From NCBI GenBank assembly GCA_964368815.1, contig CAYJDA010000004.1:50067-114066 (forward strand): 64,000 nucleotides of DNA. Reading direction: 5' to 3'. Shown one piece after another: positions 35,965 through 45,176 of the stretch; the stretch's first letter is position 1, and every line of letters begins with the position of its first letter. Source of the stretch: CAYJBH01 sp964368815 (lineage in GTDB: Bacteria; Bacillota; Clostridia; Oscillospirales; Ruminococcaceae). The notes under the pieces were generated by a model. The model saw nothing but the letters and a program-made list of their open reading frames with translations, searched no databases and was not told where the DNA came from. A program made the position numbers and the translations under genes.

Positions 35965-36942
35965 ATGAACGTTTTTTACACCAATACCACCGACCCCACC
36001 TACAACCTTGCTTTAGAGGAGTATTTATTTAAAAATTCTTCGGATAGCTATTTTTTTCTTTGGCAAAATAACAACGCGGTAATTATCGGAAAAAATCAAG
36101 TAGCCTTAAAGGAGGTTGACAGCCGGCTTGCCGACCAAAACAACACACGTATTGTCCGCCGTATGACGGGTGGAGGCGCTGTCTTTCATGATATGGGTAA
36201 CGTAAACTACAGCTACATCGTAAACAGTGACGATAAAAACGACAAAACCATCTGCTTTGAGCGATATACGAATGCTGTTATTCGTTATCTTGAAACCCTT
36301 GGTGTTGCGGCTGAGTTTGGCGGCAGAAATGATATTTTAGTAGACGGCAAAAAAATTAGCGGCAACGCTCAACACATTTTTGGCGGTAGGGTTTTACATC
36401 ATGGAACGCTACTTTTCGATGCCGACCTTGATTATGCGTCCTCGGTTTTAACACCCGAGAGCAAAAAATTTCAGAGCAAAGGGGTTTCCTCGGTGAAGAG
36501 CCGCATTACTAATATTCGAGAATATCTTAAAAAGGATATTACAACCGATGAGTTTATAAGTGGTTTGCTAAATTTCATCTTAACACAGCAGGAAGGGCAG
36601 CAGTACAACCTTAGTGAGGAGCAAAAAAACGGTGCTCTACAACTTCAAAAGGAGCGATATTCAACCTTTGGTTGGAATCTTGGTGCCTCCCCTCAATACG
36701 ACATATACGAAACCAAACGGTTCGATTTCGCAACGGTAACAATTTCCATGGATGTTAAAAACGGACTAATTGCCGACATTGCAATAACCGGCGACTTTTT
36801 TTCAACCGCCGATCTATCAGCTCTTTGCAACAGGCTGATAGGCGTTGAACATAACAAAGCCGATGTTGAGGCAAAGCTCGACGATATTTCCGACTTCATC
36901 TCCGGCATGACCCCAGAAGATTTCATCTCCATGATTTTATAA
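35965..36942 (+). CDS. lplA: Lipoate-protein ligase A
   Basis: The 325-residue enzyme has the LplA core: WQNNNAVIIGKNQ, the lipoyl-AMP motif RRMTGGGAVFHDMGN (near residue 70), SGNAQHIFGGRVLHHGTLLF near 130, and a C-terminal accessory domain (about 235-325). It activates free lipoate with ATP and attaches it to a Lys of lipoyl-carrier proteins in the cytoplasm. No lipoyl-carrier gene is in the window. It starts 8 bases after the exporter gene and may be translated from the same message. It could supply lipoylated targets for the SirTM protein 19 kb upstream; that link is inference. Confidence 0.94.
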   Translation: MNVFYTNTTDPTYNLALEEYLFKNSSDSYFFLWQNNNAVIIGKNQVALKEVDSRLADQNNTRIVRRMTGGGAVFHDMGNVNYSYIVNSDDKNDKTICFERYTNAVIRYLETLGVAAEFGGRNDILVDGKKISGNAQHIFGGRVLHHGTLLFDADLDYASSVLTPESKKFQSKGVSSVKSRITNIREYLKKDITTDEFISGLLNFILTQQEGQQYNLSEEQKNGALQLQKERYSTFGWNLGASPQYDIYETKRFDFATVTISMDVKNGLIADIAITGDFFSTADLSALCNRLIGVEHNKADVEAKLDDISDFISGMTPEDFISMIL

Positions 36943-36959
36943 TAGAAAGGTGTTTTTAT

Positions 36960-38030
36960 ATGTCTTGTGTAATTACAATAGGTAAAGATAAAATATCCAA
37001 CGACCTTCCACCGTATTTTATTGCCGATATAGCCGCCAACCATGACGGTGATATTGATCGTGCATACCGATTAATAGAGCTTGCAAAACAAAGCGGAGCC
37101 CATGCCGCTAAGTTCCAAAATTTTAAGGCAGCTACCATAGTTAGCCCCGTTGGCTTTGATGCGTTAAAGGGCCAGCTTAGCCATCAAAAAAATTGGGAAA
37201 AATCCGTTTATGAAGTATATGAAGATGCATCGGTTTGCGATGATTGGTCGGCACTGTTAAAAACGCATTGCGAAAAAGTTGGAATAGAGTATATGACCAG
37301 CCCCTACGATATGCATAGCGTAGACTGGGCAGATAAATATGTGAACGCTTTTAAAATTGGATCCGGCGATATAAGTTGGCATGAAATAATTAAATATATC
37401 GCCGGTAAAAACAAGCCGGTACTGCTTGCCTGCGGAGCTTCCACCATGGACGAGGTAGTGAATGCAGTTGAAGTTATATCCGCAGTTAACCAACAGTTAA
37501 TTCTTATGCAGTGTAACACCAACTACACCGCAAATCCCAACGACATGAAATATATTAATTTAAGGGTTTTATCCACCTTTGCAAAAAAATATCCGAATTT
37601 GATTTTGGGCCTTTCCGACCATACCAAGGGATATGCTACCGTACTTGGTGCGATAGCACTGGGTGCAAGGGTTATAGAAAAACATTTTACCGACGATAAT
37701 TTAAGAACCGGCCCCGACCATGCCTTTTCAACAACACCAAACGAATGGCGGGAGATGGTTGATGCCGCAAATGCGCTGTTTTTTGCACTGGGTGATGGCA
37801 TTAAGAGAATAGAAGAAAACGAGGCACAAACGTCGATAGTTCAAAAGCGTGGACTTTATACAACGAAAGATATCGAGCCTAGTGAGAGCATTACCGCAGA
37901 TATGTTAATACCTCTAAGACCGAGAAATGACGATGGCTTTGAGCCTTACGAAATTTCATCCCTTATAGGAAAAAAGGTTAATAAATCGATTTCCTGCGGG
38001 GCAATGATTAAAAAGGATGATATAATTTAA
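36960..38030 (+). CDS. neuB: NeuB-family sialic acid synthase-like protein
   Basis: The 356-residue protein has the NeuB TIM barrel (IADIAANHDGDIDRAYRLIE at 23-42, TSPYDMHSVDW near 115, GLSDHTKGYATVLGAIALGA near 220). A C-terminal SAF/antifreeze-like domain covers 295-356 (RGLYTTKDIEPSESITADML). It would condense phosphoenolpyruvate with an N-acylated or other C4-C6 aldose to make a nonulosonic-type acid. No neuA, neuC or glycosyltransferase gene is nearby, so the product is unclear. The gene follows lplA by 17 bases. Confidence 0.9.
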   Translation: MSCVITIGKDKISNDLPPYFIADIAANHDGDIDRAYRLIELAKQSGAHAAKFQNFKAATIVSPVGFDALKGQLSHQKNWEKSVYEVYEDASVCDDWSALLKTHCEKVGIEYMTSPYDMHSVDWADKYVNAFKIGSGDISWHEIIKYIAGKNKPVLLACGASTMDEVVNAVEVISAVNQQLILMQCNTNYTANPNDMKYINLRVLSTFAKKYPNLILGLSDHTKGYATVLGAIALGARVIEKHFTDDNLRTGPDHAFSTTPNEWREMVDAANALFFALGDGIKRIEENEAQTSIVQKRGLYTTKDIEPSESITADMLIPLRPRNDDGFEPYEISSLIGKKVNKSISCGAMIKKDDII

Positions 38031-38074
38031 TTTTAGAAATACCGTTAAATTAAACGAAAGGGTATAGGAAATAC

Positions 38075-38962
38075 ATGACAAAAAAAGAAATAGTAGCAAT
38101 AATGCTTTTGTTTTTAGTTGCAATTATCTGGGGAAGTGGTTTCATTGCTTCACAGATGGCGCTGGACGCTAACGTAACCCCCGAGCTGTTAATGGTTGTT
38201 CGCTTTACCGTCGCAACACTGTGTGTAGGTATTATTTTTCAAAAGCAACTAAGAAAAAACCTTCGTAAAAAGTATATATTACGAGGTATTCTGCTGGGAG
38301 TATTTCTTTATCTCGGTTTTTATATTCAGAATATTGGCCTACTTCATACCACGCCGGCAAACAACGCCTTTTTAACCTCTGCAAATGTTATTATGGTTCC
38401 CTTTATTGTGTGGGCGATAACTAAACATCTGCCGGGAACCCGAAAACTAATTGCATCACTAATTTTTTTAGTTGGCATTTTTATTTTATCGGTAGATATT
38501 TCAGCCGGTTTTAGCTTTTCACTGGGGGATAGCCTAACGCTTATCTGTGCATTTTTCTTTGCCTGTCATATAGCCTATAACGGCAAACTTGCCGAAAGTA
38601 TCGACACTATATCGCTGGTGTTTTTACAGCTTGCAACCGCCACCGTTTTATCGGCCATAGTTTTTTTTATCGTGGATGGAGACACGTCTCCTATCATGAA
38701 CCTCGGTGGATTGCTTCCTCTTATATATCTCGGCATTTTCAGTACATTTGTTTGTTATTTACTGCAAACCTTCTGCCAAGCCAGGGTTGGGGCGGCACAG
38801 GTTGCCATCATTCTTGGAACGGAATCCTTCTTCGGAGCACTTTTCTCGGTAATACTCGGTTACGACCCGTTGAGCTATGAAATCATAGTGGGAGGAGCAA
38901 TAATGCTTGCCGCTGTTTTTATGGCAGAATGGCCGGACAAGAAAACATCATCTCCGGCGTAG
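38075..38962 (+). CDS. DMT-superfamily (EamA) transporter
   Basis: The 295-residue protein has ten predicted membrane helices in two EamA repeats (first repeat to about 140, second from 150), with the typical LLFLVAIIWGSGFIASQMAL start. It probably exports or imports a small metabolite. Its last codons and TAG stop lie inside the first hairpin of the second repeat locus, with the stop partly in the loop. It follows neuB by 44 bases. Confidence 0.92.
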   Translation: MTKKEIVAIMLLFLVAIIWGSGFIASQMALDANVTPELLMVVRFTVATLCVGIIFQKQLRKNLRKKYILRGILLGVFLYLGFYIQNIGLLHTTPANNAFLTSANVIMVPFIVWAITKHLPGTRKLIASLIFLVGIFILSVDISAGFSFSLGDSLTLICAFFFACHIAYNGKLAESIDTISLVFLQLATATVLSAIVFFIVDGDTSPIMNLGGLLPLIYLGIFSTFVCYLLQTFCQARVGAAQVAIILGTESFFGALFSVILGYDPLSYEIIVGGAIMLAAVFMAEWPDKKTSSPA

Positions 38963-39172
38963 CCGGAGCTTTTGGAAATATTGATTAACTCACTTCGTTC
39001 GTTATTTTGCATGCAAAAACTCAATATTTCTCAGAATGGAAGGCACGGCATTATAAATCATCTCCGGCGTAGCCGGAGCTTTTGGAAATACCTCTTGCAA
39101 AGATAACTTTGCAAGAGGTATTTTTCAGGATGGTAACTCCGTGATAATCTCTGCCGTAGCCGGAGCTTTTAG
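38946..39172 (+). repeat. Modular intergenic repeat, locus 2 (A-B-A-C-A)
   Basis: Module A has the hairpin CTCCGGC-GTA-GCCGGAG (38952-38968, again near 39062-39078, and a degenerate copy near 39149). Module B has outer stem GAAATATTGA/TCAATATTTC around the inner palindrome TTTTGCATGCAAAA. Module C is a 17-bp stem, 39086-39102 with 39107-39123. Compared with locus 1 both arms change together in the A, B and C stems, so the folded shape is what has been kept. Confidence 0.9.
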
Positions 39173-39226
39173 TTCGCGCTACTTGCCTTTTCTCAAACAA
39201 ACAAAAAACAATGATATTTTTATTCC

Positions 39227-40228
39227 TTAAAAAACAATGGTTTTGCTCTGTTTTGAGCTTTCGATAGCATTATATACCATCTCGATGCTCTTAAGGTTAT
39301 CTCTACAATCGGTTTGAGATCTTAGCCCTGCTTTTAGTGAGTTGAGCATTTCTTCAATACAGGCATGGTGCGCATTAGTTTCTATATCGGGAACCGCAAC
39401 CGAAATCGGATTACTGTGGTCCGACGGCTGCGTAAGGTCCGGAGTTTCGTATTCAATCCTCGATTCCCCATCCCAATAGGCGCTGCCTTTTTCAAGGTTG
39501 AGTGTCCACTGTGCATCCCATGAGGTTTCAAGCCCGTTGGTACACCAGCTACCATTATAGTTAAAAACAGTACCGTCCTCCATCTCGAAGATACAGATTG
39601 CCGCAAGGTTTTGGTCGGCCCATGACCAGGAGGGATTGTATTCACGACAATAAACGCTCACCGGTTGCTTTCCCATTATAAATCGTGCCTGATCAAAGGT
39701 ATGTATTGCCATATCTGCTATCAATGGATGCTCCATATGTTTTCTAAAGCCGGAAAACATTGGGTTTTTATGAAAGGAAGCATTCATGTGTCCTACCTTG
39801 CCGAGCTTATCGCCCTGTATCAACTCCTTAAAAACCTTTATTCCCTCTGAATAGCGCCTATTTTGCATTATGGAATAACTTTTACCAGTCATCTCGGCTA
39901 TATCAACAATTTTATAACCAAGTTCCAAGTTATCCGACATCGGCTTTTCACCCAACACATCGCAGCCTGCTTTTAGTGCAGTTGATACCGTGTCGAAGTG
40001 GTACTGAGGAGGGGTATTGTCGACAACAAGGTTTATCTCCTCCCCGGCAAGCGCTTCGGCAAGGCTACCATAAATAGCCGCATTGAAGCAATATTTTTCA
40101 TTTTGAGCCTTTGCACTTTCCTCAAAAACATCTACCATGGCAACCATTTTTACATCCTGCCTTGTTTTAAGGTAGCTTAACCATGCATCTGAAATGCCTC
40201 CACAACCTACATGTGCAATATTAAACAT
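39227..40228 (-). CDS. Gfo/Idh/MocA family oxidoreductase
   Basis: The 333-residue NAD(P)-dependent dehydrogenase has an N-terminal Rossmann motif (AHVGCGGISDAWLSYL) and the conserved EKP motif in LGEKPMSDN near residue 95. An alpha/beta C-terminal domain follows, with MADMAIHTFDQARFIMG around 165-185. Family members oxidise sugars, inositols or their derivatives. It appears monocistronic, with an AAGAAAGAGG site; the substrate is unknown. Confidence 0.92.
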   Translation of the reverse strand: MFNIAHVGCGGISDAWLSYLKTRQDVKMVAMVDVFEESAKAQNEKYCFNAAIYGSLAEALAGEEINLVVDNTPPQYHFDTVSTALKAGCDVLGEKPMSDNLELGYKIVDIAEMTGKSYSIMQNRRYSEGIKVFKELIQGDKLGKVGHMNASFHKNPMFSGFRKHMEHPLIADMAIHTFDQARFIMGKQPVSVYCREYNPSWSWADQNLAAICIFEMEDGTVFNYNGSWCTNGLETSWDAQWTLNLEKGSAYWDGESRIEYETPDLTQPSDHSNPISVAVPDIETNAHHACIEEMLNSLKAGLRSQTDCRDNLKSIEMVYNAIESSKQSKTIVF

Positions 40229-40504
40229 CTTTACTTACCTCTTTCTTAATTTAAGCTATAATAAAAGTAAATATAACGGTATTTTATCCGTCTTTCCTGA
40301 AAACAGTATACTCCTTTATTCCATTTTTTACAATAGAAATATTAAGTTCTTTTTTAATTTAACTCAATTAGCTGTATTCACAGCATTTCATTGGTATAAT
40401 CTACATCTTCAAGCATATTTGTTTGTCAATATTGACGGAAAAAAGTAAATAGGTGATAAAATACTGACATGCGTAACCAAATTTGCAAATGTGAATAAAA
40501 TGTG

Positions 40505-40533
40505 TTGAAAGCTGTAAAATATAGGAGTATAAT
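40505..40533 (+). promoter_or_regulatory. Promoter of the antiporter gene
   Basis: TTGAAA (40505-40510) and TATAAT (40528-40533) are separated by 17 bases, 34 bases before the start codon. The rest of the 339-base gap (40229-40567) is AT-rich and shows no other clear element. Confidence 0.75.
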
Positions 40534-40567
40534 TGAACAGTACTTAATATCATAAGAAAGAGCAAAT

Positions 40568-41842
40568 ATGGAATTCCAATTTTTATTAACTATCAGCATA
40601 ATCTTAATTTCAACAAAGGCCTTCGGAATAATTTCCGGCAAGTTACAGATGCCGCAGGTGGTTGGCGCATTAGTTGCAGGTTTGGTTTTTGGGCCTGCTG
40701 TTTTAAACATTATTCAGCCTACTGAGGTATTACATGTTTTGGCTGAGCTGGGCGTTGTGGTTATCATGTTCAGTGCCGGACTTGAAACCAGTATAAGTGA
40801 TCTGAAGGCTTCGGGTAAAAACAGCTTTTTTATTGCGCTGCTCGGTGTTTTGTTGCCGCTGGCGGGCGGAGTTATCCTAATGAACTACTTTAACGGGACA
40901 GAAAATATTTTAGAAAGTGTATTTCTCGGAATAGTTTTAACGGCAACCTCTGTTTCCATAACGGTGGCAACGCTAAAGGAACTTGGCAAGCTTTCCACCA
41001 AGGTGGGTAACACAATTCTTGCGGCCGCTCTTATCGATGATATTCTCGGCCTTGTATGTTTAACCGTGGTAACAAGTATGTCCGGCGGCGAAGAAAATAT
41101 ACTAATAACCCTATTAATGATATTACTCTTCTTTGTTTTTGCGGTGGTAGTAGGATTCATTTACAACAAATTTTTTGCATGGTATGTTAATAGAGCGCAA
41201 TCCCGAGATCTTCACCGCTACCCTATTTTAGCGCTTGCACTATGTCTTTTTATGGCATGGGCGGCAGAAGCAATTTTTGGAGTTGCCGATATTATCGGAG
41301 CTTTTTCGGCCGGTCTTATCGTTGCAACAACATCAAAACATATGTATATCGAGTCCAAGATAAACCCTCTATCCTATTTGATGTTAACGCCAATTTTCTT
41401 TGCAAATATAGGCCTTTCGGTGACTCTGCCATCCATGAGCGGTAGCATTATTGTTTTTACTGTTCTTCTTATAGTAGTGGGACTTATAACAAAGCTTGTT
41501 GGATGTGGCGGTATTTCAAAGTTATGCGGATTTAATAACCGTCAATCCATGCAAATCGGTCTTGGCATGGTATGTCGTGGTGAGGTTGCCTTGATTGTTG
41601 CAAACAAAGGATTGGCTGTAGGGCTTCTTCCGCAGGAGTATTTCGGGCCAATTGTTATAATGGTTGTTTTTTTCGCAGTGGTAACCCCGGCACTTCTCAA
41701 GCTTGCATTTAAGGGCGAAACCGCATACGAAGGATTGCTGGAAAGCAACCTCGTCGACAACTACGAGCTTTCCGACCAGCTGGACATTGTTGCCGAAAAG
41801 CTGTTAAGCGATGAACAGAACATAGCCGATGGCAGAAAATAA
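40568..41842 (+). CDS. CPA2-family cation:proton antiporter (KefB/NapA-like)
   Basis: The 424-residue membrane protein has about 12 helices. It shows LQMPQVVGALVAGLVFGPAV near residue 30, the ion-site region ALIDDILGLVCLTVV near residue 155, and CRGEVALIVANKGLAVG near residue 335, all typical of Na+/H+ or K+/H+ antiporters. The two adjacent Asp residues in IDDI fit electrogenic CPA2 members. No RCK/TrkA-N domain is attached; the short C-terminal tail is acidic. It is transcribed alone and ends in a terminator. Confidence 0.93.
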   Translation: MEFQFLLTISIILISTKAFGIISGKLQMPQVVGALVAGLVFGPAVLNIIQPTEVLHVLAELGVVVIMFSAGLETSISDLKASGKNSFFIALLGVLLPLAGGVILMNYFNGTENILESVFLGIVLTATSVSITVATLKELGKLSTKVGNTILAAALIDDILGLVCLTVVTSMSGGEENILITLLMILLFFVFAVVVGFIYNKFFAWYVNRAQSRDLHRYPILALALCLFMAWAAEAIFGVADIIGAFSAGLIVATTSKHMYIESKINPLSYLMLTPIFFANIGLSVTLPSMSGSIIVFTVLLIVVGLITKLVGCGGISKLCGFNNRQSMQIGLGMVCRGEVALIVANKGLAVGLLPQEYFGPIVIMVVFFAVVTPALLKLAFKGETAYEGLLESNLVDNYELSDQLDIVAEKLLSDEQNIADGRK

Positions 41843-41925
41843 ATAATTACAAAAATGTTACAATCTGTCGAATATGATTGAAAATATAAACTTTATATAT
41901 TATTATTATTAAGCAGCTTATGTGC

Positions 41926-41961
41926 AAAAAAAAGTCGCCGAATCATTGGCGGCTTTTTTTT
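41926..41961 (+). terminator. Bidirectional terminator after the antiporter gene
   Basis: A long A-run, then GTCGCC pairing with GGCGGC (one wobble pair) around AATCATT-type loop bases, and an eight-base T run make a strong Rho-independent terminator. Confidence 0.85.
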
Positions 41962-41994
41962 GTTATTCTATAAATCAGATATAATCATTTAAAT

Positions 41995-42043
41995 AAACAA
42001 GCAATGGCTTTGCACTATTTCCATGCTAAGCCATTGCTTGTTT
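41995..42043. repeat. Perfect 16-bp inverted repeat
   Basis: AAACAAGCAATGGCTT and its exact complement enclose 17 bases. No T run follows in either direction. It marks the left edge of the structured region between the antiporter and lacZ genes. Confidence 0.8.
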
Positions 42044-42079
42044 AAGGGTGAAAAACATTTAAGAGAATACTCAAGACAT

Positions 42080-42238
42080 ATAGTCATTCAACTTGAAAAC
42101 CGACACAAGGATGCCGAGCAGAAATTTCGCCTGTCAAGGCGGAGGATTGAGGAATACTTTCGTATTGTGATTGACGACAACGAAGATAGGCGGAATTTCT
42201 GCCGGGAAGATGTGGTGTTTTTTAAGTTGAATGACTAT
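42080..42238. repeat. 159-base palindromic element downstream of lacZ
   Basis: The ends are a perfect 15-bp inverted repeat (ATAGTCATTCAACTT). Further in, 42119-42135 pairs with 42185-42201 with two mismatches, and a small hairpin AATAC-TTTC-GTATT sits in the centre. The whole element can fold as one long imperfect stem starting 18 bases past the lacZ stop. A 73-codon open frame crosses it but looks like a by-product. It resembles a MITE or structured 3' UTR. Confidence 0.8.
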
Positions 42239-42256
42239 AATTAGCATTGTTGGCAG

Positions 42257-45031
42257 TTATTTTGTAAAGCCCTGCACATAAAACTTCAGAACAATATCCT
42301 CCTCGGCACTAATGTGGTACTGTTCTTCCACATCAGCACCCCATGTGTTTATACCGCCGACGCCTCGCATCTTGCCAAGTATTCGAACATGGGTATTTTG
42401 AGAGGTCGGCAGTTCGTAGGTATGCCATGCCTCCTCTAACTGGGCTGTGCTATAGGGTAGAACCGAGAAGTGGAAGTTATCCTCTGCAACAAAACGCAGC
42501 TGTTTATCACCATTTTTAAGTGCGAACGACCTACTGTAGCTATGACAGCCGCACTCCTGCGGCACAAGGTATGCCGGAAGTTGCTGTGACACAAGCTCGC
42601 TATGCGCTCCATATTCGCCGCCCTTGTATCGGTCAGGATAGGTCTCACCGCCGTAGCCGACATAGTCAAAACGCTCAATAGGTGTCGGTGTTGCGAACTG
42701 CATACCGAAGAGCGGTAGCTGTGGCAGACCTTTTTTGCCGTTGAACTTCGCCTCGACGGCAATTTTGCCGTCACTATCTACAGAGTAGCTCACGGTGGAG
42801 GTGTTGCCCTGCAATGTATCGTAGGTATAGGTGATAACCGCTACGCCGTCCTTTAGCTCGGCGGTCAGGTCGGTGTGTACGCTATAACTATCAGCGAGTG
42901 ACCACACTCCGCTTTTTTGAAGAAATCCGCAGGCGGTATCGTTTTCGGTCGGCGCTCTGTGATAGGTAGGTTTCATGGCATGGCGCAACCACTCGGTCCC
43001 ATCGTAATTGATGGAAACAGGGCCACCCTTAACGGTTGAAAACAGCACAGAGAATTTATCGCCCACAACACCGTAGTGCATGTTACTCTCAATAAGTTTT
43101 AGAGTATTATCCGATTTGCAATCGATGGGCGTTATATAGGAAAACTCGGAGTTGCGTCTATCCCACTCGGCACGTTTTTCCGGCGAGGAGTACCAATATT
43201 TAACCTCCTGCATTGCCGGCTTTTCGCTCCGATCGGCAAATACGATACCGTTGCCGGAGAAGTTGTAGTCACTCGGTCGGTCAAGAAAATCACCGCCATA
43301 TCCAAGCACCCGCTCACCGCCAATATTTTGATATAGTGCCTGATCCATGTAGTCCCAGATATAGCCTCCGTGGTAGTTCTCAAATTTATCATAGAGCTTC
43401 ATGTAGCTCTCAAATCCGCCGATTGAGTTGCCCATATTGTGCATAAATTCACAGAGGAAAAACGGCTTCTTTGCGTCCTTACCAAGGTACTCTTCACACT
43501 TTTCGGGTGTTGTGTACATCTGACTCTCAACGTCACTTGCCGCTTCAAATTCACGGCAGTAGAAAACTCCCTCATAGTGGACAAAGCGGGAGGAATCTTT
43601 TCGACGAAAGTAGTTTGACATGGCTAAAATATTTTCGCCGGCATAAGATTCGTTGCCACAGGACCAGAAAAGTATGCTCGGATGGTTTTTGTCCCTCTCG
43701 AACATGGAAACGGCGCGGTCTACCGAAACATCACGCCAATCCGGCAGACTGCCCGGCACGTTGGTAGTAATATGTAGTGCGTTGTTTTTCTGCCATGTTC
43801 CGTGGGATTCAATATTTGCCTCGTCCACCACAGTTATTCCGTTTTTATCGCACAGCTCATACCATAAGGAGTTGTTGGGATAGTGGCTGGTGCGAACACT
43901 GTCGATGTTGTTGCGTTTAAACACCTCAATGTCAGCATACATGTCGTCTGCTGATATAGCGCGACCCTTTGCGGCATGCCACTCGTGGCGGTTAACACCG
44001 TTTATAACAAGGCGCTTACCGTTGAGATACAACACATTACCCTTTATCTCAAAGCGTCTAAACCCAACATCCTGCTTCACATATTCAACTACCTCATCGC
44101 CGTCATAAACGCTCAGGGTGAGTTCGTAAAGGTTGGGTGCAAACTTGTCCCAAAGAGTGATATTTTCTATAGGAATAATAGGCGAAACAAAATATTCGTC
44201 AACATTTTCTGCCGGCTCGACTGTCGGGGTTTTCACAAATGTAAATTTCGGGCTGTCGCAGTATATTTCGTTACCGTAAGGCGTTTTGAGTGAAATTTTT
44301 ACCGATGGGTCAGTAGTTCCGGACATCTTAACCTTTACGGTAAGTTCACCGTTTTTAAGATTTTCGTCAACGGTGGGAATAACAAATAAGTCTTCTATAT
44401 GTATTTTTGGTTTAGCGTAGAGAACTACATCACGAAAGATTCCGGAAAAGCGGAAAAAGTCCTGATCTTCCATCCAGCCAAAACAGCTGCGTTTATAAAC
44501 CTCGACACAAAGGCGGTTGTCTTTTTTCTTTATAAATGGGGTGAGATCAAAATGGGCAGGGGTAAAACTATCCTGCGAAAAGCCAATATATTCACCGTTA
44601 AGATAAAGGGTGAACGCCTGTTCCACGCCGCAAAAGTTTATACAAACACGCTTATCTGCAAACAGTTCCGGAAGGTCGAAAAAGGTGACGTAGGAAAGCA
44701 CCGGGCTATCCTCAGGGTCAATTTCGGGTGGATTAATATCGGCAAGCCCGTCCCATGGGTACTGGGTGTTGACATACTGAACACCGCCAAAGCCTTGGAG
44801 CTCTGCGTGTCCCGGAACGACTATGTCGCAAAAATCATTAATTGGATAGTCGGTTTTATAAAAATCAATTGGGCGGTCGGCTATGCGATTTGAGTACGCC
44901 ATCTTCCACATGCCGTTTAACAACACACTCTGCGAGCGGTGATTACCATCGTAAAACTTGTGGTCGGAATGTGCGTCGAGGCGGCCCTGTTTATAAAATG
45001 TAGGATTCATAAGTTGTTTTATTATATCCAT
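42257..45031 (-). CDS. lacZ: Beta-galactosidase, GH2 (LacZ type)
   Basis: The 924-residue enzyme has the five-domain LacZ layout. The acid/base is Glu461 in CGNESYAG and the nucleophile is Glu528 in LCEFMHNMGNS; DEANIESHG near 410 and the C-terminal Bgal_small_N domain are also clear. It hydrolyses terminal beta-galactosides in the cytoplasm (no signal peptide). I chose ATG 45031 because GAAAGGAAAAAG precedes it. It stands alone, without lac permease or repressor genes, and is separated from neighbours by over 400 bases on each side. Confidence 0.96.
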   Translation of the reverse strand: MDIIKQLMNPTFYKQGRLDAHSDHKFYDGNHRSQSVLLNGMWKMAYSNRIADRPIDFYKTDYPINDFCDIVVPGHAELQGFGGVQYVNTQYPWDGLADINPPEIDPEDSPVLSYVTFFDLPELFADKRVCINFCGVEQAFTLYLNGEYIGFSQDSFTPAHFDLTPFIKKKDNRLCVEVYKRSCFGWMEDQDFFRFSGIFRDVVLYAKPKIHIEDLFVIPTVDENLKNGELTVKVKMSGTTDPSVKISLKTPYGNEIYCDSPKFTFVKTPTVEPAENVDEYFVSPIIPIENITLWDKFAPNLYELTLSVYDGDEVVEYVKQDVGFRRFEIKGNVLYLNGKRLVINGVNRHEWHAAKGRAISADDMYADIEVFKRNNIDSVRTSHYPNNSLWYELCDKNGITVVDEANIESHGTWQKNNALHITTNVPGSLPDWRDVSVDRAVSMFERDKNHPSILFWSCGNESYAGENILAMSNYFRRKDSSRFVHYEGVFYCREFEAASDVESQMYTTPEKCEEYLGKDAKKPFFLCEFMHNMGNSIGGFESYMKLYDKFENYHGGYIWDYMDQALYQNIGGERVLGYGGDFLDRPSDYNFSGNGIVFADRSEKPAMQEVKYWYSSPEKRAEWDRRNSEFSYITPIDCKSDNTLKLIESNMHYGVVGDKFSVLFSTVKGGPVSINYDGTEWLRHAMKPTYHRAPTENDTACGFLQKSGVWSLADSYSVHTDLTAELKDGVAVITYTYDTLQGNTSTVSYSVDSDGKIAVEAKFNGKKGLPQLPLFGMQFATPTPIERFDYVGYGGETYPDRYKGGEYGAHSELVSQQLPAYLVPQECGCHSYSRSFALKNGDKQLRFVAEDNFHFSVLPYSTAQLEEAWHTYELPTSQNTHVRILGKMRGVGGINTWGADVEEQYHISAEEDIVLKFYVQGFTK

Positions 45032-45176
45032 TACTTTTTCCTTTCTTCGCAATGTTTGTCTTTGTGTACTTTATAAATATATTTCTAAACTCTTGACCTA
45101 TAAAACTTGCTTTTTGGAGTTATATCGTCCTATGAAAAAGCTCCTTTCTCTACACTTGTTATTATTGTTGTTTAAC

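Noticed and set aside
42023..42244. 73-codon open frame across the lacZ-proximal palindrome
   Set aside because: It has no ribosome site and starts in the arm of the 16-bp inverted repeat. Its length is explained by the palindrome, so no gene is claimed.
44399..44893. 164-codon open frame antisense to lacZ
   Set aside because: It is a shadow of the conserved lacZ coding strand, with no start signals or recognisable protein features.
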